Source: Proteiniphilum sp. UBA4977 (GTDB lineage Bacteria; Bacteroidota; Bacteroidia; Bacteroidales; Dysgonomonadaceae). Taken from it: 33,397 bases of DNA. Under the pieces are notes generated by a model. The model saw nothing but the letters and a program-made list of their open reading frames with translations. It made no database searches and had not been told where the DNA came from. Of the stretch, positions 22,530 through 31,278 are shown piece after piece (within the stretch, counting starts at the first letter, position 1; each line of letters begins with the position of its first letter). The translations under genes and the position numbers were made by a program. The stretch lies in assembly GCA_002398565.1 (NCBI GenBank), contig DGZP01000062.1, positions 15,919 through 49,315 on the forward strand, written 5' to 3'.

Positions 22530-25517
22530 ATGCAAAAAAAGACTGTCATATCTCTTTTGTCGATGCTCATTGGTGTAAATATACTCTTTGCGCATCATTT
22601 TGAAGATTCCTCCATACCCTCCACCATTCAGGTGAAAGAGGGAAAGAGTGAACTCATGCTCAGCCGGCAATATTACAAGGACGGATCTCAATCCCTCCTT
22701 TGGAACTGGAAGTCTGAAAATGCCGTACTGTCTTTCACTGACACCGCCATTCATGATATAACCTCTTCCTTCGACCAGAGGAGCGGCATCAAGCTCTGGG
22801 TATTCAACGAAATACCGCAGGAAAATCCCGTCGTTTTCCGGTTCAGGGACGCAAACGATGTGATACAGTACCGTTTCGATTTTCACCTCAACTTCACAGG
22901 ATGGAGAGCGGCCTGGATTGCCTTTAGTGATATGTGGACACCCGACGGAGGAAAAACGTCATCACAGCAAGTTGTTTCCATGGAAATTGTATCCCCAGAT
23001 AATGTTCCTGCGGGGCAATTATGGCTCGATAGAATGGAGTTTGCCTCTTATGTGGATCGCCAGGCTACGCCCGATGCACAAATACCGGAAAACAACCGCC
23101 ATCTCAACCGGGAGATATGGCACTGGGGCCTACTTCATAAATGGGAACAGCAACAGCATGACATGGAAATGCCGGCAAGCGTGACGTTGGCCGAATCGGC
23201 CGACCTGGCCCTTGTTTATGACCACGTGAAGCAGATGCTGAGAAAAGGAGTTCTTTCCGACGCGGAGAAAAGGGACCTGCAACAGATGGTGGAACTCTTC
23301 TCCATTTCAGAAGATGGAACAAAGGGAGCACCGCTGATGCAAAATGACAATGCCAAGGCGGGTGACGTTCATTTTGGCCAGCTCAATAAACTTATCGATC
23401 TGTCCGCCCGCGGATGGTATGCCGATCGCGATAAAGCAGCAAAAGAAGTATTTGTGAGAACAGTCCGCTATATGTTAAACCAGGGATTTGCCTGGGAAAG
23501 CGGAATGGGCACCAATCACCATTACGGGTACCAGATCAGGGATATCTTCGGCGCTGTCTGGTGGATGGAAGATGTGCTTCGCGCGAACAACCTGTGGGAG
23601 GAAACGAGAAAAGCAGTTACCTACTGGAGCGGCCTGCAGGAAACAAGACAACCATTCAATAAACTGAGGGATGAAATCACCGACTCATGGAATACCCTGC
23701 TCATTCCCCGGTTAGCCTGTGCGCTGTGGGGTGAAACGGAGCATGAGCGGTTGAGGGACATGAAAGCACTCGCAAGGTGGGTCAGCGGCTCTTTGCGGTT
23801 TTCTCCCGGCACCATCGGTGGCATCAAGGTCGATGGAACCGCATTCCACCATGGGGGACACTACCCGGCTTATTCTGTTCCCGGACTATCCTATGTGGGA
23901 AAGTACCTGAAGTGTGTGAACAAAACACGGTTTACATTGGATCAAGACGCTTTTGCGGTAATGAAATTCGCATTGTTATCGCTTTCCCGGCAAACAAACC
24001 TGAGAGACTGGGGAATAGGTGTGGCCGGAAGACATCCTTTCAACGGATCCATTAATAAAAACGGTATACTCACCTATGCCTATACAGCCATGGTGCCGGT
24101 CGAAACAGACAGGGAACTTGCCGGTGAATACCTTCGTTTAATGGAAGGAATGAAACGATACTCCGAAGACAACGCCCTTATTCAGCAATTTAAAAAAGAT
24201 GGTATCTCTGTCAACGCATATCCAAAAGGGTTTTATGTCTACAATTACGCTTCGCAGGGTATATACCGGTACAATAAGAAGATGGTATCAATGAAAGGGT
24301 TCACGCGGAACATCTGGGGAAGCGAGATATACGTCCGTGACAACCGGTTCGGAAGATATCAGAGCTATGGCTCTCTGCAAATAATCGGTACTCCTGCCCA
24401 TGAAGCGATGAACAAGGAATATCCCATTACAGAGGGAGCTTCCGGATACAGTGAGGAAGGATGGAACTGGAACAGAAATCCGGGCACAACCGCCATCTGC
24501 CTGCCCCTGGAACTACTCAATTCTCCCTTCACCGAGAGCGATATGCTGCGACAACCGCACACATTTGCCGGTGCTTCACAATTCAACAAGGGTGAATTTG
24601 GCATGTTTGCCATGAAACTGGGAGAACGGGACAGAAAAAATTTCACGCCCTCCTTCAACGCTCATAAGTCTGTCTTTGCTTTTGGAAACAGGATCATTGC
24701 CCTGGGCACAGCCATCAGAAACGACAACGGGGATTATCCCACCGAAACCACACTCTTCCAGCAGAAACTGGCATCCTTGGAACAGTCACTGGAGATAAAC
24801 GGGGAAAAGGTGAATCAATTCCCTTTTCGACAGGAAATCAACAAAAACAGGAAAGAGCCACTTGTCATAAAAAACCTGACAGGTGATTATTATTTTCTGC
24901 CGCCGGGACAATCTGTTTCCATTGAGAAGAGGGAACAGGAGTCCAAGGAAAATAAAAGGACGGAGTATACCCGAGGTAATTTTGCCACAGCCTATATCCA
25001 TCATGGAGAAGCTCCACGAAACGATTCCTATGAGTATATGATTCTGTTGGATGCAACCAAATCGCAAATAAGACAACTAAATAAGGGAATCACCGAGTAT
25101 GAGACCATCAGAAAAGATGAAACAGCGCATATTGTTCATGACAAATTGAGCAATGTAAGAGGATATGCGATTTTTGAAGATTTCAGTGCTGCGGACGACA
25201 CCTACCTGGAAAAAAGTGACAAGGAAATCATGATCATGCTGCAACACCGGGATAACGAGCTAAAGATAAGTGTGTGCGACCCCGATCTTCATCTGGGGGA
25301 GTATACCTATACAACTTCCACAGAAAGTAAGACGGTATCCAGGGAGATTACCCTGAAGGGAAATTACACTTTGGCAGATGCTCCCCCATCCGTGTCGCTT
25401 CATACAGAAGGAAACAATACGACAATCTCCGTGGTGTGCCACGATGGAATACCGGTTGAGTTTACGCTGAACCCAGATCAGTCATTCAGAAATAATAATC
25501 CAATAAATATTAAATAA
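22530..25517 (+). CDS. PL8 chondroitin/dermatan sulfate (hyaluronan) lyase, first copy
   Basis: Polysaccharide lyase of family 8, like Proteus chondroitin ABC lyase, that cleaves chondroitin-type chains by beta-elimination and leaves an unsaturated uronate. The 995-residue protein has a signal peptide (about 1-21), an N-terminal jelly-roll domain (Lyase_N; LWNWKSENAVLSF, FTGWRAAWIAF), a helical alpha/alpha-toroid catalytic domain, and C-terminal beta-sandwich domains. Catalytic H441 and Y448 in DGTAFHHGGHYPAY match His501/Tyr508 of the Proteus enzyme with identical 7-residue spacing; R501 (GRHP) and E599 (GSEIY) fit Arg560 and Glu653. Start at ATG 22530; a TTG at 22518 overlapping the sulfatase stop is less likely. 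Probably periplasmic. Endo or exo mode cannot be told. Confidence 0.93.
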   Translation: MQKKTVISLLSMLIGVNILFAHHFEDSSIPSTIQVKEGKSELMLSRQYYKDGSQSLLWNWKSENAVLSFTDTAIHDITSSFDQRSGIKLWVFNEIPQENPVVFRFRDANDVIQYRFDFHLNFTGWRAAWIAFSDMWTPDGGKTSSQQVVSMEIVSPDNVPAGQLWLDRMEFASYVDRQATPDAQIPENNRHLNREIWHWGLLHKWEQQQHDMEMPASVTLAESADLALVYDHVKQMLRKGVLSDAEKRDLQQMVELFSISEDGTKGAPLMQNDNAKAGDVHFGQLNKLIDLSARGWYADRDKAAKEVFVRTVRYMLNQGFAWESGMGTNHHYGYQIRDIFGAVWWMEDVLRANNLWEETRKAVTYWSGLQETRQPFNKLRDEITDSWNTLLIPRLACALWGETEHERLRDMKALARWVSGSLRFSPGTIGGIKVDGTAFHHGGHYPAYSVPGLSYVGKYLKCVNKTRFTLDQDAFAVMKFALLSLSRQTNLRDWGIGVAGRHPFNGSINKNGILTYAYTAMVPVETDRELAGEYLRLMEGMKRYSEDNALIQQFKKDGISVNAYPKGFYVYNYASQGIYRYNKKMVSMKGFTRNIWGSEIYVRDNRFGRYQSYGSLQIIGTPAHEAMNKEYPITEGASGYSEEGWNWNRNPGTTAICLPLELLNSPFTESDMLRQPHTFAGASQFNKGEFGMFAMKLGERDRKNFTPSFNAHKSVFAFGNRIIALGTAIRNDNGDYPTETTLFQQKLASLEQSLEINGEKVNQFPFRQEINKNRKEPLVIKNLTGDYYFLPPGQSVSIEKREQESKENKRTEYTRGNFATAYIHHGEAPRNDSYEYMILLDATKSQIRQLNKGITEYETIRKDETAHIVHDKLSNVRGYAIFEDFSAADDTYLEKSDKEIMIMLQHRDNELKISVCDPDLHLGEYTYTTSTESKTVSREITLKGNYTLADAPPSVSLHTEGNNTTISVVCHDGIPVEFTLNPDQSFRNNNPINIK

Positions 25518-25523
25518 CAGAAG

Positions 25524-26732
25524 ATGAAACAATTCACCATTCTTTTTTTACTGACCTTCATGCTGGGAGCATGTACAGAGAAAAACGGTAAGATGCCACA
25601 GGCCGGAGCGGACGATTTATTTGCCAATGTAATAAATACAGCAGAACAGCAAATAGGATACCAGGTAAAGGTGATCGAAGAGTCGGGCAAAATATTAAAC
25701 CCCAGAACCGTTGAAAACGGTTATGTACAATACATACCCAAAGATGACTGGACCAGCGGATTCTTCCCCGGAACCCTGTTTTACATGTACGACCTGACAA
25801 AAGATCCGAAATGGATGAATGCAGGGATTAAGTATACCGAGAACCTTGACACAATCAAACACCTCAAATGGCACCACGATGTGGGTTTCATGATCAACTG
25901 CAGCTTTGGAAATGCCTTGAGAGTCACCGGCAATGAGGCATATAAAGAGGTGATTGTGGAAGCGGCCAATTCGCTGGCCACGCGGTTCAGACCTGCCGCA
26001 GGCGTGATCCAAAGCTGGGATGAGGACAGAGGATGGCAGGGGAAGCGGGGATGGATGTGTCCGGTAATCATCGACAACATGATGAACCTGGAACTGCTGT
26101 TTAATGCTACCGAGATTTCAGGTGACTCCACTTATTACAAGATAGCTGTATCACACGCCAATACGACCATGGAAAACCATTACAGAGATGACTGGAGCTG
26201 TTATCATGTAGTGGATTACGACAAGGAGCAGGGTGGCGTAAGAAGCAAACAGAATGCACAGGGTTATGCACACGAATCGGCCTGGGCACGGGGACAGGCA
26301 TGGGGAATATATGGATTCACCGTGGCCTATAGGTATACAAAAGACGAACGTTATCTGAAAATGGCACACAATATTTATAACTATATCTTCACCCATAAAA
26401 ATCTTCCAGAGGACTTGGTACCCTACTGGGATTTTAACGCCCCCAATATTCCCAACGAGCCCCGGGATGCTTCGGCTGCTGCCGTCACGGCCTCGGCTTT
26501 ATATGAGCTGGTCGCCCTCGGACAAAAAGAATACAAGGATACTGCCGATAAAATAATGAATTCGCTTGCCGGCGATGCATACAAGGCAATTGTGGGTACA
26601 AACGGCAACTTTGTACTGATGCACTCCGTGGGAAGCATCCCTCACGGCAACGAAATAGATGTCCCCATCAATTACGCCGACTATTACTTTCTGGAGGCAT
26701 TGACACGTAAAAAGAATGTAGAAAATCCCTGA
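25524..26732 (+). CDS. GH88 unsaturated glucuronyl hydrolase, lipoprotein
   Basis: Removes the 4,5-unsaturated uronic acid from the non-reducing end of lyase products, giving 5-keto-4-deoxyuronate and GalNAc or GlcNAc. The 402-residue protein has a type II signal with lipobox LGAC (Cys17) and the (alpha/alpha)6-barrel of GH88. The two catalytic aspartates are D119 (HHDVGF) and D184 (IIDNMMNLE), corresponding to Asp88 and Asp149 of Bacillus UGL. WARGQAWGIYGF further on is also typical. It lies 6 bases after the first PL8 gene, whose products it consumes. Many GH88 enzymes of this type act best after the 2-O-sulfate is removed, in keeping with the sulfatases in the operon. Confidence 0.95.
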   Translation: MKQFTILFLLTFMLGACTEKNGKMPQAGADDLFANVINTAEQQIGYQVKVIEESGKILNPRTVENGYVQYIPKDDWTSGFFPGTLFYMYDLTKDPKWMNAGIKYTENLDTIKHLKWHHDVGFMINCSFGNALRVTGNEAYKEVIVEAANSLATRFRPAAGVIQSWDEDRGWQGKRGWMCPVIIDNMMNLELLFNATEISGDSTYYKIAVSHANTTMENHYRDDWSCYHVVDYDKEQGGVRSKQNAQGYAHESAWARGQAWGIYGFTVAYRYTKDERYLKMAHNIYNYIFTHKNLPEDLVPYWDFNAPNIPNEPRDASAAAVTASALYELVALGQKEYKDTADKIMNSLAGDAYKAIVGTNGNFVLMHSVGSIPHGNEIDVPINYADYYFLEALTRKKNVENP

Positions 26733-26777
26733 TACTCCCATAGTGGACTTTGCCCGGACAATCACGAACAGGATCAG

Positions 26778-26825
26778 CGGGGAATGATAGTTTAAAATAT
26801 AAGCGATTCCTCATCATGATCCCCG
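26778..26825 (+). repeat. Inverted repeat in the GH88-PL8 gap
   Basis: CGGGGA (26778-26783) pairs with TCCCCG (26820-26825) across a 36-base AT-rich loop, in the only sizeable gap (108 bases) inside the operon. There is no T-run after it, so it is not a simple terminator. It may stabilise or process the mRNA between segments. Confidence 0.35.
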
Positions 26826-26840
26826 AAAGAAGCTTTGATA

Positions 26841-29800
26841 ATGAAGAAACTTTTATTTATATTTTTGAATCTGTGCTTTTTCTTTTTATCTTTTTCCAAA
26901 GATTTCAAAGAGTATACCCATGATGCAATTATTTCGTTCGAACAAGATGATCTGCCGGATCATGATGCACAATCTGCTCTGACTTTCTCTTCCGAACACT
27001 ATAAGCATCTCCAGCATAGCCTGAAGTGGACATGGAACAGCCCCAATTCTTATTGGAGCATTCATGACAGGATCGATTACGTGCAACCTGCAACGAGTAC
27101 AGATCCCCAGATATCCACTTTTGTATTCTGGATTTATTCGGAAAAACCGATAAAAAATGAAAAATTACGGGTGGAGTTTCTGAAAAAGGGCAAGGTAACA
27201 TCCTATTTTGACTACGGGCTGGATTTTACCGGTTGGCGAGGAGCCTGGATCGCCTTCGACAGGGATATGGAGGGAAGACCGGAAGAGGGAATGGATGGAA
27301 TACGTTTCAGCGCCCCGGCTCTCGATTCGGGCACGCTCTATTTCGATCATGTGATTCTGTCGTCGATGCAAGATGCACGGCACCACACAGCCGACATGCA
27401 GGCCCCCTTCATCAACCGGGGTACCACAAATCACTGGCTTATCCTGCATGAATCGTGGCTTAAAGAGTTCGACCTTCCTATGGTAAATGCCACTACGGCA
27501 GAAATCGGCGATATCGATCAGATTGAAAAACGGGTGAGGGAGTATTTGCTGAAAGGGGAAAAAGCAAAACCTTTGCATATGTTGCAGGCCGAAGTGGATG
27601 CATACCGTATCACAGAAAATCCCAATGGTAGCCTCAAAGGTGTACCTCTCTTCTTTGAGCGGTTCGGCGAAACCTATCAGGTACTTGGAGCTGAGAAGTA
27701 CTCCCTGATATATGATAACATTATGGGATTGAGCAAATTCAATAAAACATTGCTCAATCTTTCCGTGACATACAACCTGTCGGATGATGAAGCAGAGAAA
27801 AATGTACTGGAGGAGCTGTTTATAAAAATGATACGCCATATGCTTGATCAGGGTTTTCAGGCAGGCAGCGCCATGGGTACCCTTCATCACCTCGGCTACA
27901 GCATGCGCAATTATTATCCGGCAGTTTTTCTGATGGCGGAGGTATTGGAGCGCCATCAACTGAAAAATCAAATGCAACAAGCCATGGAATGGTTTGCCGG
28001 CACAGGAGAAGTAAAAACGGCACCTCTGATACCGGGAATGGATGTGGATACCTTCAACACCAATCTGATTGGCAGGTTGACCAGCATCCTGATGATCGGC
28101 TCACAGCCTGAGAAAGTACGCTACTTGCATGCATTTACAAGGTGGCTCGACAACGGATATCAATATGCCGATGGCACACGGGGAACTTTCAAGATTGACG
28201 GCACCATGTTTCACCATCGCCACAATTATCCGGCCTACGCGGTGGGGGGACTCGACGGGGCGGTAGCAGCAGTTTACCTGCTGAGAAACACCCCTTTCAA
28301 AATATCGGAACAGAGCCACCGGATATTAAAAAAAGCGCTGCTATCCATGCGGATATACTGTAACCTGCAAACATGGCCGCTGTCGCTCTCGGGAAGACAC
28401 CCCGACGGGGAAGGGAGCCTGGAGCCGGAACAGTTCGGATTGCTGGCGCTGGCAGGTTCCCCCGACGGGAAGCACGACATCGACAAGGAGATGGCCGAAG
28501 CTTACCTGAGACTTGTCACCCGTGAAACGGACATTACCGCCACACTCGTTGCGAAAGGGTATTCTGCAGAAAAATCGCCGGCTGGTAACCGTACATTCAA
28601 TTATTCCGGACTCAATGTACACAGGAGAGGCGACTGGATGGTCACCGCCATGGGTCATAGCAGGTATCTATGGGCCAGTGAGGGCTATCGCGGCGAAAAT
28701 CTTTACGGAAGATACCTGAACCACGGTTCACTGCAGATACTGGCAACCGGCGAGCCCATCTCCAATGGGGGGTCCGGCTTCCGCCAGGAGGGATGGGACT
28801 GGAACCATTTTCCGGGTACCACAGCCACCGTCCTTCCCATGGAGCAACTGAAAGCCGATGTGAAAAACCTGGATGATCTGTCGGGCTTCGAGGAGATGCT
28901 CCTCTCCGACGAGTCTTTTTCCGGCGGGATATCCATCCGGGGAAAAAACGGCGCTTTCGGAATGAAACTCCACGAACACGATAAATACAACGGTTCGTTA
29001 CGGGCAAGAAAATCGGTTTTCTTCTTCGACAACAGGGTGGTTGCGCTGGGTAGCAATATCGAGTCTGCCCTGCCCGAAGAAACCCATACAACCCTGTTTC
29101 AGGTATTTCTCGAGGAGAAACGCAAGCCCTTTTTTGAAAACGGACGCAATAACAGAAGTTTTCCATACAGAACAACTCTCGGGGATAACAAGATAAACGG
29201 ACTGTCTGACGGGTTGAACAACTACTTCTTCGTCCGTAACGGAACGGTGATCTTCCGCAAGGAAGACCAAAAATCGTTGCACGAAGAGACGGGACTTCCC
29301 ACGCGAAACAACTTTGCACTGGCCGCCATCAATCATGGGCCTGCCCCCCATGGGAGCACTTATGAATATATGATTCTGGTACAACCTGAACAGAACGAGA
29401 GAGAGAAAACATGGAACGAGGCCCGGGCGGGCAGACTGCCTTATCGCGTGCTTCAGCACGATTCGCTGGCCCATATTGTACAGGACCTTGGCACGCACAC
29501 AACAGGGTATGTGCTGTTTGAATCAGGAAAAGTCTCTTCGGATGATCTGCTGCAGGAGGTAAACCTTCCCAGCCTCGTGATGTCTGAATTTATTGACAAA
29601 AATAGCCTGATCCTCACGGCATGCAATCCGGATCTCCGCTTCTACGAAGGTCCCGCCGATGAACTGTATGACGCCGCAGGCAAAAGAGTGGAACGAAGCG
29701 TCTATTCCAGAGAATGGATCGATAACCCTTCGGGTAAATCGGTACTGCAGATAAAAATTGCCGGCAGGTGGAATATTGGGGTGATAAACCGCCATGTACG

Positions 29801-29891
29801 TATTGTGGAGGTGTCGGATGAAAGTACCCTTATCGAGTTTGAATGCCAGCATGGATTATCGGAAGAGGTTTTGTTAATTCGTAAATCATAA
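26841..29891 (+). CDS. PL8 chondroitin/dermatan sulfate (hyaluronan) lyase, second copy
   Basis: Second family 8 lyase, 1016 residues, with a signal peptide (about 1-20), the jelly-roll N-domain (LKWTWNSPNSYWSI, FTGWRGAWIAF), toroid catalytic domain and C-terminal sandwich. Catalytic residues are present: H459 and Y466 in DGTMFHHRHNYPAY, R519 in SLSGRHP, E614 in ASEGY. It is clearly homologous to the first copy but strongly diverged, with the pocket neighbours changed (HHRHNYPAY here, HHGGHYPAY there). So the pair is not a recent duplication and probably divides labour, for example sulfation pattern or endo/exo cleavage (inference). Start at ATG 26841; a TTG two codons upstream is ignored. 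The next gene begins 4 bases after its stop. Confidence 0.93.
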   Translation: MKKLLFIFLNLCFFFLSFSKDFKEYTHDAIISFEQDDLPDHDAQSALTFSSEHYKHLQHSLKWTWNSPNSYWSIHDRIDYVQPATSTDPQISTFVFWIYSEKPIKNEKLRVEFLKKGKVTSYFDYGLDFTGWRGAWIAFDRDMEGRPEEGMDGIRFSAPALDSGTLYFDHVILSSMQDARHHTADMQAPFINRGTTNHWLILHESWLKEFDLPMVNATTAEIGDIDQIEKRVREYLLKGEKAKPLHMLQAEVDAYRITENPNGSLKGVPLFFERFGETYQVLGAEKYSLIYDNIMGLSKFNKTLLNLSVTYNLSDDEAEKNVLEELFIKMIRHMLDQGFQAGSAMGTLHHLGYSMRNYYPAVFLMAEVLERHQLKNQMQQAMEWFAGTGEVKTAPLIPGMDVDTFNTNLIGRLTSILMIGSQPEKVRYLHAFTRWLDNGYQYADGTRGTFKIDGTMFHHRHNYPAYAVGGLDGAVAAVYLLRNTPFKISEQSHRILKKALLSMRIYCNLQTWPLSLSGRHPDGEGSLEPEQFGLLALAGSPDGKHDIDKEMAEAYLRLVTRETDITATLVAKGYSAEKSPAGNRTFNYSGLNVHRRGDWMVTAMGHSRYLWASEGYRGENLYGRYLNHGSLQILATGEPISNGGSGFRQEGWDWNHFPGTTATVLPMEQLKADVKNLDDLSGFEEMLLSDESFSGGISIRGKNGAFGMKLHEHDKYNGSLRARKSVFFFDNRVVALGSNIESALPEETHTTLFQVFLEEKRKPFFENGRNNRSFPYRTTLGDNKINGLSDGLNNYFFVRNGTVIFRKEDQKSLHEETGLPTRNNFALAAINHGPAPHGSTYEYMILVQPEQNEREKTWNEARAGRLPYRVLQHDSLAHIVQDLGTHTTGYVLFESGKVSSDDLLQEVNLPSLVMSEFIDKNSLILTACNPDLRFYEGPADELYDAAGKRVERSVYSREWIDNPSGKSVLQIKIAGRWNIGVINRHVRIVEVSDESTLIEFECQHGLSEEVLLIRKS

Positions 29892-29895
29892 TCGG

Positions 29896-31242
29896 ATGAA
29901 AAAGATTCATATTTCAGGATTGGCCATGATGGGGGCAGGCAGCCTGCTTGCACAGCAGCCAAACATCATTTATATCATGACCGATCAACAGACAGCCCAG
30001 GCAATGAGTTGTGTGGACGCCACCTATGTGAGTACTCCGAACCTCGATAAGCTCGCAAAGGATGGAATCAGATTTACGAATGCCTACTGCGCTGCTCCCC
30101 TGAGCGGCCCATCCAGATTTGCCATGTTCACAGGAGTCGCTCCAGGCTCGGAAGGAATGTTGAAAAACAACACTCCTTTCCCGGAGAAACTGAAGGAAAA
30201 GACATTGGGGAACCTGGTCACTTCGGCCGGATACCTGTCGGCCTATGCCGGTAAATGGCATCTCCCGGAGGCATCTCTCCCTGCCAACGAAAAAAGCTTC
30301 GGTTTCATCTCCCTGCATGATCACAACGATTACGGACTGGCTGAGTCCTGCATTCGTTTTTTGAAGCAAAAGCACGACAAACCTTTTTTTCTGGTAGCCT
30401 CGTTCGATAATCCACACAACATCTGTGAGTATGCCCGAAACCAGGTGCTCCCTTTTGCAGAAATAAAGGAACCGGACCTGGACGATTGTCCCAACCTGCC
30501 CGCCAACTTCTCTCCTGCTCCATACGAAGCGGAGATAATAAGGCTGGAACAACAGGTGCACTTCCCTACTTACCCGGTCATTGATTATACCCGGGACGAC
30601 TGGCGACGTTATCTCAATGCGTATTACCACCTGGTGGAAACCGTAGATAACGAGATCGGAAAAATAATTGATGCGCTGGTGGAGCTGGGGCTTTATGAAG
30701 ATGCCTTGATTATTTTCAGCAGTGACCATGGAGATGGAGTGGCAGCGAACAAATGGAACCAGAAGTCTGCCCTCTTCGAGGAGATTGTGAACGTTCCATT
30801 TATCGTGAAAGCACCCGATGCGTTCAGCGGCAACGTGGAACGTCCTGAATTGATCAACGCCGGACTCGACCTTCTTCCTACCATCTGCGATTATGCCTCG
30901 GTTGAGATCCCTTCCCATGTCACCGGCAAAAGTATCCGGACCCTGGTTGAGGACAAGGATACGGAAGAAATACACCCGTTTATCGTAACAGAGACACAAT
31001 TTGATAAATCACCCACAAGGGGATGGATGGTTCGAACCCCACAATACAAATATGTGTTGTACGATAAAGGAAAATACAGGGAACAGCTGTTTGATATCCG
31101 GAAGGATAAGAAAGAACGCCGCAACCTGGCAATAGAGCGTAAACATCAAGAGATCCTGAACCATCATCGCTCCCTTCTACAAGGGTGGGTGGAGCAGCAC
31201 AAAATTTCCACTACCGGCAGGGAGATCATCCTGTCCCAATAA
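29896..31242 (+). CDS. S1-family sulfatase, serine type
   Basis: Formylglycine-dependent sulfatase, 448 residues. The maturation motif is S-G-P-S-R-F-A-M-F-T-G (70-80), so Ser70 is the residue modified. D30/Q31 (IMTDQQ) replaces the DD pair of the first sulfatase, and SDHGD (D277, H278) supplies C-terminal metal ligands. The signal peptide ends at LLAQ (about 20) with no lipobox, predicting a soluble periplasmic enzyme. The TDQQ/SDHGD pattern recalls choline- and iduronate-2-sulfatase-like groups, so a 2-O- or 4-O-sulfatase is possible; not resolvable here. It is 4 bases downstream of the second lyase. Confidence 0.92.
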   Translation: MKKIHISGLAMMGAGSLLAQQPNIIYIMTDQQTAQAMSCVDATYVSTPNLDKLAKDGIRFTNAYCAAPLSGPSRFAMFTGVAPGSEGMLKNNTPFPEKLKEKTLGNLVTSAGYLSAYAGKWHLPEASLPANEKSFGFISLHDHNDYGLAESCIRFLKQKHDKPFFLVASFDNPHNICEYARNQVLPFAEIKEPDLDDCPNLPANFSPAPYEAEIIRLEQQVHFPTYPVIDYTRDDWRRYLNAYYHLVETVDNEIGKIIDALVELGLYEDALIIFSSDHGDGVAANKWNQKSALFEEIVNVPFIVKAPDAFSGNVERPELINAGLDLLPTICDYASVEIPSHVTGKSIRTLVEDKDTEEIHPFIVTETQFDKSPTRGWMVRTPQYKYVLYDKGKYREQLFDIRKDKKERRNLAIERKHQEILNHHRSLLQGWVEQHKISTTGREIILSQ

Positions 31243-31278
31243 GGCGGCAGGCATCTTACACCACTAAAATAGACAATT

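Noticed and set aside
22530..29891. Heparin/heparan sulfate lyases (PL12, PL13, PL15, PL21) as an alternative identity of the two large lyases.
   Set aside because: Length near 1000 residues, the N-terminal jelly-roll domain and the HH...Y / GRHP / SE motifs match family 8 chondroitin-type lyases.
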